This document shows, piece after piece, positions 1-5,540 of a stretch of DNA of 21,216 nucleotides. The translations under genes were made by a program, and so were the position numbers. The notes beneath the pieces are model-generated. The model worked only from the letters and a program-made list of their open reading frames with translations. It did no database searches and was not told the DNA's origin. The stretch spans positions 1 to 21,216 of the forward strand of contig CAZKKM010000020.1 in NCBI GenBank assembly GCA_964553435.1, given 5' to 3'. The DNA is from RUG11867 sp964553435 (GTDB lineage Bacteria; Bacillota_I; Bacilli_A; RF39; UBA660). Each line of letters begins with the position of its first letter. The first letter of the stretch is position 1.

Positions 1-139
1 CAATTTCAGTTGGAAGTGGTACAGGTCCTGATATCTCTCCCCCGGTTCTCTTAACAGTTTCTAGTATTTTACTGCAAGCCGTATCGAGCAATCTATGATC
101 GAATGCTTTCAGTCTAATACGAATTTTGTTATTTGACAT
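1..139 (-). CDS. rpsJ: 30S ribosomal protein S10, 5' portion (runs off left edge)
   Basis: The minus strand reads MSNNKIRIRLKAFDHRLLD followed by ETVKRTGGEISGPVPLPTE, the highly conserved N-terminus of ribosomal protein S10 (NusE), a 30S head protein that also acts in NusB-NusE antitermination. 46 codons are visible and the rest lies beyond the left edge. The start is ATG at 139-137, with a GGGAGGA ribosome binding site at 147-153 giving a 7-nt spacer. An in-frame ATG six bases upstream sits too close to that site. In most Bacillota rpsJ opens the S10-spc-alpha ribosomal operon, so a large ribosomal cluster probably continues to the left. Identification is by residue recognition and is near certain. 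Confidence 0.96.
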   Translation of the reverse strand, partial: MSNNKIRIRLKAFDHRLLDTACSKILETVKRTGGEISGPVPLPTEI

Positions 140-380
140 CTGCATGTCCTCCCTTCGTTTACATCTAGTATAAACTTGCTCCGCGTGAATTACCTGACAA
201 ACACCAGTATTTTTCTGTCAACTCATCGTGGTGTATCAGCAACCTCCCACATCTAAGCAGTCAAACCAAACTACATTTTACACTATTAGCGAACACATTT
301 CAAGTCTTTTTCGTAAAGTTTTTTACAAAATTTCACATGACAAATTTTGCACACCTCGAGCACCAGTAAAAAAAAGCCCT
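140..380. other. Gene-free upstream region of rpsJ
   Basis: No credible gene is seen here. On the minus strand a TATACT -10-like hexamer (168-173) lies about 30 nt before the rpsJ start, but no good -35 sits 16-18 nt upstream of it. A TTGACA hexamer at 216-221 is too far away to pair with it. The rpsJ promoter is therefore not securely located. Part of the stretch is probably 5' leader for the ribosomal operon. Confidence 0.35.
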
Positions 381-413
381 CTACAAAAGAAAAAACAAAG
401 AATTTCTCTTTGT
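381..413 (-). terminator. Probable intrinsic terminator of the TasA-like gene
   Basis: The arms ACAAAGA (395-401) and TCTTTGT (407-413) form a 7-bp stem with a 5-nt loop. On the minus strand the stem is followed by a T-rich tract (complement of 381-394). It lies about 30 nt past the stop codon at 443. The stem is AT-rich, hence moderate confidence. Confidence 0.5.
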
Positions 414-442
414 ACTTACTTTTCTATCTACAAAAATTTTTA

Positions 443-1975
443 CTACTCTACGCGATACTCGTTTCCTATAGTACCGTCCCCGATCATCTTATTTGCGTAC
501 TCAGCCGAGAGATTTATGACCGGTGCAACTGCGCCCGTGCGGCTTACAGAATAGGTGGCATTCAAATTGCCACCGTTATTAACATAGAATACACAGGTAT
601 CACCGGCATGGTCAAAAATAAACGGTGATATTGACCAATACCAATTGCTTGGTCTATATAAATAAAAACTTTGGTTTTCAGTATTATGTTTCCCTGACCC
701 TGCGGCTACTATTTCATCCGCGGTTATCAATCCCACTGGATATGTAAGTGCTCCATTTCCCTTTTCTTCGTCGCTTACCGTAAATGCATCGTTTTTCTTC
801 TGGCATTTGAATGTTGGAGCAATTGCTATTGTTGCTGAATTCCACACTCCAGTTCGAGCTGTAGCTCCATATGCTGTCCAATTTACTCCAAAACCTTTTC
901 CTGTATCACTACTATATCCTGTTACATCTTTTCCAGGTGTACTTCTGTCGTTACAGAATAAAATGTCCGCAACTGCACTTCCATACCCTGCATCTTCGAT
1001 GTTTGTTTTATACCAAGTATCTACTACCTTTTTGATATCCGAACTCTCAATATTTGTTTGAGCTTGTTCTTTACTCGTGCTTGCTTTTGTTCCTGCTGGT
1101 CCATACATCCAGCCTACGTACTTAGCATCATTAGAATTAGCATTATATGTTTGACTAGTATGTGTAAACATATCGGAATCGTTTGCTCCATTTGTATGTG
1201 CCTTTGTTCCATCATAAATGATACGAAGGGATCCATCTCCATTGATTCTGATTATTCTCCAATAGAATCCTGCAAATTTGACGTAATTGTTTGTAACTGC
1301 TCCTCTATAGTAATAACTCGTCCCATAGTCGTCTTCCATTTCGAAGATGCCTTCATCTGTTGTCGCTGGATCTGCAAAACTTGTCCTCACTCCTTTCGAT
1401 GTTTGAGCTAATTTCTCTATTGGACTTTTTTCATTTCTATCTACCAAATCGAAATTAGTATAGAATATTGCGTTCAAATCCTCATCTTGATTTACATCGT
1501 TCAAATAGTTCAATGTGACAGTTAGATTATAATAGTATGTTTTACCTACAGGAATAGTTAGAAGATTCGCCAGTAACTTTTTGGCACTCGCTTTAGATTG
1601 AGGTACATTTGTCTTACTCACAACCTCAGTATATGGCCCCTCTTCTGTTTCCGCATAACTCAAAGTATAAGTTAAACTTTCTTCCAAGTATGTGTTCACT
1701 AACCCTTGAAAGTACATCTTCACATTCGCCTCGGCTGTACCAGTATTCGTAATCGTGAACTTTTTCGTAAGCGATTCCCCGAAAGATAACTGTCCTGTAA
1801 TCCCAGTGTCATTATCCGCGAATCTGGCACTCACTGTCGCCGTATTTATAGTTGCTTGCACAGGTCTCATTTCTCCCGCCGCTGTGAAATATGCATACGA
1901 AATCGTACCCACTATCGTGAGAATAGATGCTATTCCTACCATTAGACATATCGTTCTTTTAGTCTTTAAATCCAT
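443..1975 (-). CDS. TasA/CalY-like exported protein with a C-terminal lectin-like region
   Basis: A 510-residue exported protein. Residues 7-30 form a hydrophobic signal ending GTISYAYFTA, the AYFT-type junction of SipW-dependent camelysin/TasA precursors. Residues 35-180 resemble the TasA/CalY beta-sandwich, with KKFTITNTGTAEANVKMY and a late LNYLNDVNQDED segment. Residues about 215-505 are aromatic and glycine rich (YYYRGAVTNNYVKFAGFYWR, then RTGAVAPVINLSAEY). That layout recalls DUF6273/C-type-lectin-like surface domains, but I cannot confirm the fold. The start has GGAG 8 nt upstream. A TTGTGT-17-TATACT promoter and an ATGACA-N4-TGTCAT palindrome lie in front. A SipW-type peptidase that could process it is encoded at 10528-11592. 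It is likely a fibre or matrix subunit, or a decorated adhesin. The substrate is unknown. Confidence 0.72.
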   Translation of the reverse strand: MDLKTKRTICLMVGIASILTIVGTISYAYFTAAGEMRPVQATINTATVSARFADNDTGITGQLSFGESLTKKFTITNTGTAEANVKMYFQGLVNTYLEESLTYTLSYAETEEGPYTEVVSKTNVPQSKASAKKLLANLLTIPVGKTYYYNLTVTLNYLNDVNQDEDLNAIFYTNFDLVDRNEKSPIEKLAQTSKGVRTSFADPATTDEGIFEMEDDYGTSYYYRGAVTNNYVKFAGFYWRIIRINGDGSLRIIYDGTKAHTNGANDSDMFTHTSQTYNANSNDAKYVGWMYGPAGTKASTSKEQAQTNIESSDIKKVVDTWYKTNIEDAGYGSAVADILFCNDRSTPGKDVTGYSSDTGKGFGVNWTAYGATARTGVWNSATIAIAPTFKCQKKNDAFTVSDEEKGNGALTYPVGLITADEIVAAGSGKHNTENQSFYLYRPSNWYWSISPFIFDHAGDTCVFYVNNGGNLNATYSVSRTGAVAPVINLSAEYANKMIGDGTIGNEYRVE

Positions 1976-1998
1976 CGTCCCGTCTCCTATCCTCGTTT

Positions 1999-2014
1999 AT
2001 GACATTCTTGTCAT
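1999..2014. promoter_or_regulatory. Palindromic operator ATGACA-N4-TGTCAT in the TasA-like leader
   Basis: This is a perfect inverted repeat, ATGACA-TTCT-TGTCAT. It lies just downstream of the predicted transcription start of the 443-1975 gene, between promoter and ribosome binding site, where a repressor would block transcription. The same arms with the same 4-nt spacer recur upstream of the XRE gene at 4057. Confidence 0.55.
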
Positions 2015-2025
2015 ATCTTACTACA

Positions 2026-2054
2026 AGTATACGACAACATAGCTGAAAACACAA
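2026..2054 (-). promoter_or_regulatory. Promoter of the TasA-like gene
   Basis: The minus strand carries TTGTGT (complement of 2049-2054), a 17-nt spacer, and TATACT (complement of 2026-2031). This predicts a start near 2019 and a leader of about 45 nt that contains the palindrome at 1999-2014. Confidence 0.5.
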
Positions 2055-2124
2055 CGTATTTTACGATATGAAACACATCTTTTTACATCGATTATCATAT
2101 AATATCCACCACAAAAACATTGTC

Positions 2125-2154
2125 AAAAAAAGAGAGACACCTTTTAAGTCCCTC
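2125..2154 (-). terminator. Intrinsic terminator of the SGNH hydrolase gene
   Basis: On the minus strand GAGGGAC pairs with GTCTCTC (one G-U pair), and a run of seven T follows (complement of 2125-2131). It begins about 10 nt after the stop codon at 2165 and insulates the TasA-like gene from the upstream hydrolase. Confidence 0.8.
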
Positions 2155-2164
2155 GTTTTTAATT

Positions 2165-2860
2165 CTATACTTTCAACACGTACATTTTTAAAACTTCACT
2201 GACCACTTCGTATCCCTCATGCGAAAGATGTAAGCCATCGATCGTATATTCTATCTTGAGATTGTCCCCATCATCTGCGAGAACAGAATAGACATCCAAA
2301 TATTTCGTCTCGTTTTGAAGACAAAAATCTTCGATTTCTCTATTTACTCTTCTGATTGCCTCGTTCGTCCGGCGACCGACTTTATTGCCATCCAAAGTAG
2401 AATTAATGGGATATATGCTCTCGACATACAACTCTGCCTTTGGTAATTTTTCTTCTATTTCGAGGATTATCTTTTTGATATTCTCTATGGTCATATCGAG
2501 ATCTTTTCCAAATCCTATATCGTTCGTCCCGATGAGCAAAAAGATTTTACTCGGTTTATATTGTAGAACTCTCTTTTTGAGATTTTTGAGTATATCCGCA
2601 CTCGTATTGCCACTGTAACCACTATTTATGACGACGATTTCGTCTTCATCGTAAAACTCATCCAAGTCGTAAACTTCGGTTATCGAATCTCCCAAAAAGA
2701 CGACATTCGGATAGATGATCTTCTCCTCTTTCACTATACAATCCGACGATTTCGATAAGAAATAATCGATTATGAACGTGTTGAAGATGATGAACACCGA
2801 TGTCAACAATAAGATGCTGACCAACCAAAAATTGCGATATTTTCTCGAACTTCCTATCAT
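2165..2860 (-). CDS. Membrane-anchored SGNH/GDSL hydrolase
   Basis: A 231-residue protein with one N-terminal membrane segment (residues about 11-34) and an outward-facing SGNH hydrolase domain. All four family blocks are visible: FLGDSIT with nucleophile Ser59, the block II glycine in NSGYSGN, GTND (Asn113), and DGLHLS carrying Asp208 and His211. The family includes esterases and lipases, and secreted members often deacetylate cell-wall polysaccharide or carbohydrate. The substrate here cannot be told from sequence. The start has a GGGGA site 7 nt upstream. It has its own promoter (2904-2932) and terminator, so it is monocistronic. Position next to a surface-fibre-like gene fits envelope modification, but that is inference. 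Confidence 0.88.
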   Translation of the reverse strand: MIGSSRKYRNFWLVSILLLTSVFIIFNTFIIDYFLSKSSDCIVKEEKIIYPNVVFLGDSITEVYDLDEFYDEDEIVVINSGYSGNTSADILKNLKKRVLQYKPSKIFLLIGTNDIGFGKDLDMTIENIKKIILEIEEKLPKAELYVESIYPINSTLDGNKVGRRTNEAIRRVNREIEDFCLQNETKYLDVYSVLADDGDNLKIEYTIDGLHLSHEGYEVVSEVLKMYVLKV

Positions 2861-2903
2861 GTAATCGTCCCCTTCGCTGTCTTCTTTTCAAATATTGGAA
2901 AGT

Positions 2904-2932
2904 ATTCTAATACGAAGGAACCGAAATGTCAA
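2904..2932 (-). promoter_or_regulatory. Promoter of the SGNH hydrolase gene
   Basis: Perfect TTGACA (complement of 2927-2932), 17-nt spacer, and TAGAAT (complement of 2904-2909), about 45 nt before the start codon. Confidence 0.7.
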
Positions 2933-2993
2933 ATCGTTCGAAACATTCCTATGACATACACAAATGACAAAATATACGTATATTAAAAATAAA

Positions 2994-3034
2994 TACTCAC
3001 AAAATGAGTAAAAATGGGAACTCATTTTTTGAGT
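2994..3034. promoter_or_regulatory. Tandem palindromic operators for the XRE gene at 3064
   Basis: Two palindromes with the same geometry lie 25 bp centre to centre. TACTCA-N5-TGAGTA is at 2994-3010, and ACTCA-N5-TGAGT is at 3020-3034. They stand directly upstream of an XRE repressor-type gene, the usual arrangement for autoregulation. The arms differ from the ATGACA-type operators nearby, so this regulator probably has its own specificity. Confidence 0.55.
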
Positions 3035-3063
3035 ATGTTAGAGTTTATTTATTAACGTAGGAG

Positions 3064-3336
3064 GTGAACGTTACGGACAGAATAAGAGAACTCCGTGAAG
3101 ATAACGACAAACGTCAAGGTGATATATCGGAAATACTCAATATATCACAACAGCAGTATTCTCGTTATGAAAATGGAATCAGTCAGATGTCATATGCTCA
3201 ACTGATAAAACTAGCCGATTACTATGAAGTATCAGTCGATTATATTCTCTACAGAACTGACGAAAGAAAACCTTATCCGAAAAGCATCGTTTGCGAAACA
3301 GATGAAAAAAATAGTTCGAACAAGAATAATGTCTAA
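3064..3336 (+). CDS. Small XRE-family helix-turn-helix regulator
   Basis: The protein is at most 90 residues. Residues about 5-63 are a Cro/C1-type HTH (RIRELREDNDKRQGDISEIL, then QQQYSRYENGISQMSYAQLI) with a short charged tail. It is one of two plus-strand genes here and is probably an autoregulated repressor binding the TACTCA-N5-TGAGTA sites just upstream. The start is unclear. GTG at 3064 overlaps the strong AGGAGG (3059-3064), whereas the position 5 nt after that site is a GTT codon (3070), where an ATG would be expected for a protein starting near TDRIREL. The stop codon lies in the loop of its terminator. The target genes are unknown. Confidence 0.8.
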   Translation: MNVTDRIRELREDNDKRQGDISEILNISQQQYSRYENGISQMSYAQLIKLADYYEVSVDYILYRTDERKPYPKSIVCETDEKNSSNKNNV

Positions 3337-3348
3337 AGACATTTTTTT
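3328..3348 (+). terminator. Intrinsic terminator overlapping the stop codon of the XRE gene
   Basis: AATGTC (3328-3333), loop TAAA, GACATT (3338-3343), then T through 3348. The TAA stop (3334-3336) is inside the loop. Confidence 0.75.
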
Positions 3349-3438
3349 ATTTCTCTTTTGGAGTTCTCTAATTATAATTATAAATGCAATTCGTCAATTT
3401 GACAATGCTCGACTATTACAAAAGATTGTAAATCACTT

Positions 3439-3888
3439 TCATTCGGCATTCAAAACACAGATCTTAAAAAGTACATTCGCCGAATTGAAACGCAACAAAT
3501 TGTTTCCAAATTGCACCACATTGTCATCGGTCACTTCGTATAATCCCACTTCAGTGTATATTATATCGATACCCAAGTGTTCACTCACTTGCTTAAAAAC
3601 AGTCTTTTCAATATGATCGTCATCGAAATAATGTTCACTCAATTCGCCACGACATCCCATCTGTCTTTCCATTTCATTTAAGAATGTATATATATTCTCG
3701 TCGAATACTTCGCCTTTCAATACGAGCTTCAACTCATCGTCTTCGACCAACTCGTCAAATAGATCGAGATCGATAAATTTCTTTAATTCCTCGTATATAC
3801 TCTTCTTGTGCTCGAAGACATCGAATTTTTCTTCATCCCCCGAATATATTGTCATCTCTTCGATTAAGTCTATCGTTATTCTCTTCAT
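3439..3888 (-). CDS. Acidic protein of unknown function
   Basis: I do not recognise the family. The protein is about 149 residues and strongly acidic (EEMTIYSGDEEKFDVFEHKK, then DELVEDDELKLVLKGEVFDE). It has no signal peptide, membrane segment or metal motif and is probably cytoplasmic. The chosen start is ATG at 3888-3886, with GTGAGG 5 nt upstream; a GTG five codons earlier has no ribosome binding site. A TTGTAT-17-TATAAT promoter lies at 3916-3944. It is divergent from the XRE gene at 4057, sharing a 168-bp intergenic region with two palindromic operators, so it may be controlled by that regulator. Confidence 0.7.
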   Translation of the reverse strand: MKRITIDLIEEMTIYSGDEEKFDVFEHKKSIYEELKKFIDLDLFDELVEDDELKLVLKGEVFDENIYTFLNEMERQMGCRGELSEHYFDDDHIEKTVFKQVSEHLGIDIIYTEVGLYEVTDDNVVQFGNNLLRFNSANVLFKICVLNAE

Positions 3889-3915
3889 AACTACCTCACC
3901 CACACTTCACTAATG

Positions 3916-3944
3916 ATTATAAACTGCCTTTGCAAATAATACAA
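3916..3944 (-). promoter_or_regulatory. Promoter of the acidic-protein gene
   Basis: TTGTAT (complement of 3939-3944), 17-nt spacer, and perfect TATAAT (complement of 3916-3921), about 28 nt before the start codon. Confidence 0.55.
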
Positions 3945-3992
3945 TATCATTCACCTACCAAAGATTACCAAAAAACACATCAAAGTAACCAT

Positions 3993-4042
3993 ATGACCTT
4001 CATGTCATACACACTTAAGCAATAAAATGACATAATTGTCAT
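3993..4042. promoter_or_regulatory. Paired operators ATGAC(A/C)-N4-TGTCAT upstream of the XRE gene at 4057
   Basis: ATGACC-TTCA-TGTCAT lies at 3993-4008 and the perfect ATGACA-TAAT-TGTCAT at 4027-4042, 34 bp centre to centre. The second copy overlaps a TAAAAT -10-like hexamer (4023-4028) and ends just before the ribosome binding site. This is the geometry of an autorepressed XRE promoter. The motif also occurs at 1999-2014. Confidence 0.6.
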
Positions 4043-4056
4043 AAGAGGTGACATAT

Positions 4057-4278
4057 ATGCTAAAAGAATACAGGAAAAAGAAAGGATTTACTTTGGAAGA
4101 ACTAGCCGAAATTTGTGAAGTATCTTGGCGCAATCTTCACCGTATCGAAAACGGTCATTACCAACATGCCAAGTTCGAGACGATTCAAAAAATGTTGATC
4201 ATCCTCGAAGTATCCGATGACGACATTTTGAAGTTCATAAAAACTTTTCCCGATGAATATAAAACTGCCAAGCACTGA
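4057..4278 (+). CDS. Very small XRE-family HTH regulator
   Basis: The protein is 73 residues and almost entirely one Cro/C1-type HTH domain: MLKEYRKKKGFTLEELAEIC, then SWRNLHRIENGHYQHAKFET. The start is ATG at 4057, with AAGAGG (4043-4048) 8 nt upstream; an in-frame GTG at 4048 overlaps that site. The promoter region holds two ATGACA-N4-TGTCAT palindromes, so autoregulation is likely. A third copy in the leader of the TasA-like gene suggests that gene is a target. There is no dimerisation or sensor domain beyond the HTH, so signal input probably comes from a partner or from protein level. It ends 5 nt before the convergent gene at 4284. Confidence 0.8.
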   Translation: MLKEYRKKKGFTLEELAEICEVSWRNLHRIENGHYQHAKFETIQKMLIILEVSDDDILKFIKTFPDEYKTAKH

Positions 4279-4283
4279 GACAT

Positions 4284-4652
4284 TCATATGCTAGGTGTTC
4301 CTTCGAAAAATTCATCATCCTCTTCGAAATAGATGAAACACAAAGCTGCACCCAAAAGAAAAATGCTACCGACCAGATTTACCAAATAAATTCTCTTTTT
4401 CGCGGTAGTCTCGTTTTTATAAAAAGTATAGTTTCGCCAAAAATAATAGATGTATATGACAAAAGAGACGAAAATTGTAAGCTCGAATATTTCGTGCCCT
4501 TTTTTTTGTGCCTCCCGATCCTTAGTTGTTATGTATTCCTGCTCGTAAGTATCTCCTATGATATTCAACACACCGGCACCTATCAAAATGATCCAAAGCA
4601 TTTTCTCGAAATCCAATCTTTCCAACTCTGATTTATCGGTCTTATCAAACAT
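4284..4652 (-). CDS. Small membrane protein of unknown function
   Basis: A 122-residue protein with about three hydrophobic helices: residues 18-33 (MLWIILIGAGVLNIIG), 57-72 (LTIFVSFVIYIYYFWR) and 89-109 (LVNLVGSIFLLGAALCFIYF). The ends are charged (DKTDKSELERLDFEK and EEDDEFFEG). No known family is recognised. The start is uncertain: the ATG at 4652 has no nearby ribosome binding site, and the closest AGGAAG is more than 20 nt upstream. It has a plausible promoter (4739-4768) and converges on the XRE gene at 4057. Confidence 0.65.
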   Translation of the reverse strand: MFDKTDKSELERLDFEKMLWIILIGAGVLNIIGDTYEQEYITTKDREAQKKGHEIFELTIFVSFVIYIYYFWRNYTFYKNETTAKKRIYLVNLVGSIFLLGAALCFIYFEEDDEFFEGTPSI

Positions 4653-4738
4653 AATAAATTATATAGTTAAAAATCTTCCTTTATTCTAATTCTAAACAGC
4701 GAATACTTCTAATGTAGACGGCCTCCATTCATAATTAC

Positions 4739-4768
4739 ATTATAACTTGACGACACGGAATTCGACAA
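4739..4768 (-). promoter_or_regulatory. Promoter of the small membrane-protein gene
   Basis: TTGTCG (complement of 4763-4768), 18-nt spacer, and perfect TATAAT (complement of 4739-4744). It lies just past the terminator of the noncoding-RNA candidate and implies a leader of about 80 nt. Confidence 0.5.
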
Positions 4769-4796
4769 CTCATTTTTGTACGAAAAATTGTAATAA

Positions 4797-4820
4797 AATA
4801 AAAAGACGAATCGCATCGTC
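4797..4820 (-). terminator. Intrinsic terminator of the ncRNA candidate
   Basis: On the minus strand GACGA, loop TGCGAT, TCGTC (complement of 4805-4820), followed by TTTTTATTTTATT. No minus-strand gene ends nearby, so it must terminate the transcript started at about 5418. Confidence 0.75.
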
Positions 4821-5418
4821 AGTTTTACTCGCGTTCTTTACAAATTAGATTTCGATGTTTCTCACATTAATCATCGATAAAAACACATTTTTTATTTCGG
4901 TCACTAGCCAGTAGATGTCCTCCACGAAGAGCGACTTCATGTCACATCTACCTACGATCACTACAGTGGGCTTGCACCACCAAATTTCACACACATTAGG
5001 ATTAATTCATTACCATCTTTCGGAGTCGAACCGCATGCGGATTTGTGCTACTCTTACCGGACCCTAAACTTACACACTTGTCACCAAGTTTCCACCGCAT
5101 TGGGGTTTATTTAGCATTCTTTCTCGTCCTTCGGCTGCTACACCACTGGACTCGAAAGTTATTCTTCCCGTTTTCTACCGAGAAAGTTTACGATTGCCCC
5201 GTCTATCTGTCCGTACCTTATATGCCCCTATCGAAGACCACCCGTACCACTTTTTCTGCCTCGCAGATTCCGAATGTCATATCGCTATGCCACTCCACTC
5301 TATCCCTCCGAAAATCTCTCATCGAAGTAAAAAGAACGTGAATACAGTCTATACCGCATTGCGTTGCGGTCTTTCATATAGTTCGATATCTAATTTGCAA
5401 AGAACACGAATAACTCGT
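4797..5418 (-). ncRNA. Candidate large structured noncoding RNA, about 600 nt
   Basis: The block has its own promoter (5425-5454) and terminator but no credible reading frame on the minus strand. Its ends pair: 5383-5408 and 4830-4855 form a 26-bp helix with two G-U pairs and one A-A mismatch. Inside are further helices: 5365-5370 with 5353-5358; 5148-5158 with 5119-5129, an 11-bp helix interrupted by tandem GA/GA, as in sheared G-A motifs; 5085-5089 with 5076-5080, closed by a GUGA tetraloop; 5095-5100 with 5035-5040; and 4944-4951 with 4911-4918, enclosing a 7-bp stem at 4935-4941/4923-4929. Size and architecture resemble the ornate large RNAs (ROOL, GOLLD, OLE). I cannot match a consensus from memory. 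RNase P RNA and tmRNA hallmarks are missing. Confidence 0.75.
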
Positions 5419-5424
5419 AAACAA

Positions 5425-5454
5425 GTTATACCACATTATCTTATGCAAAATCAA
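5425..5454 (-). promoter_or_regulatory. Promoter of the ncRNA candidate
   Basis: TTGATT (complement of 5449-5454), 18-nt spacer, and TATAAC (complement of 5425-5430) preceded by TGG, an extended -10. The start would be near 5418, 10 nt before the terminal helix. Confidence 0.65.
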
Positions 5455-5540
5455 GCTTTTTTATTACTTTTCTTCCAAAAATTTATTGTCGATTACGACT
5501 GCTCTATAAAAAGGTTAATTCTCGTCTAAAAGCGATGACT

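Noticed and set aside
807..1411. Plus-strand frames opposite the TasA-like gene
   Set aside because: Shadows of the coding minus strand, with no ribosome binding sites and no coherent domains.
443..1975. Diversity-generating retroelement target, suggested by the lectin-like C-terminal region
   Set aside because: No reverse transcriptase, template repeat or accessory gene is visible in the window; the lectin-like resemblance alone is not enough.
4830..5408. The 26-bp inverted repeats as ends of a MITE or insertion sequence
   Set aside because: No target-site duplication or transposase is seen, mismatches are G-U compatible on one strand only, and a promoter and terminator bracket the block. 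Not fully excluded without comparative data.
4797..5418. RNase P RNA or tmRNA as the identity of the structured RNA
   Set aside because: Short look-alikes exist (a GGTAAGAGT segment, ATAAGGTACGG, GGTTCGACTCC). However, the P4 element GAGGAAAGTCC is missing and the RNase P look-alikes are in the wrong order. A tmRNA tag frame and a CCA-ended acceptor are also absent.
5045..5529. Two overlapping plus-strand frames of 98 and 111 codons in the ncRNA block
   Set aside because: There is no ribosome binding site or recognisable protein, and the paired helices, promoter and terminator all point to the minus strand.
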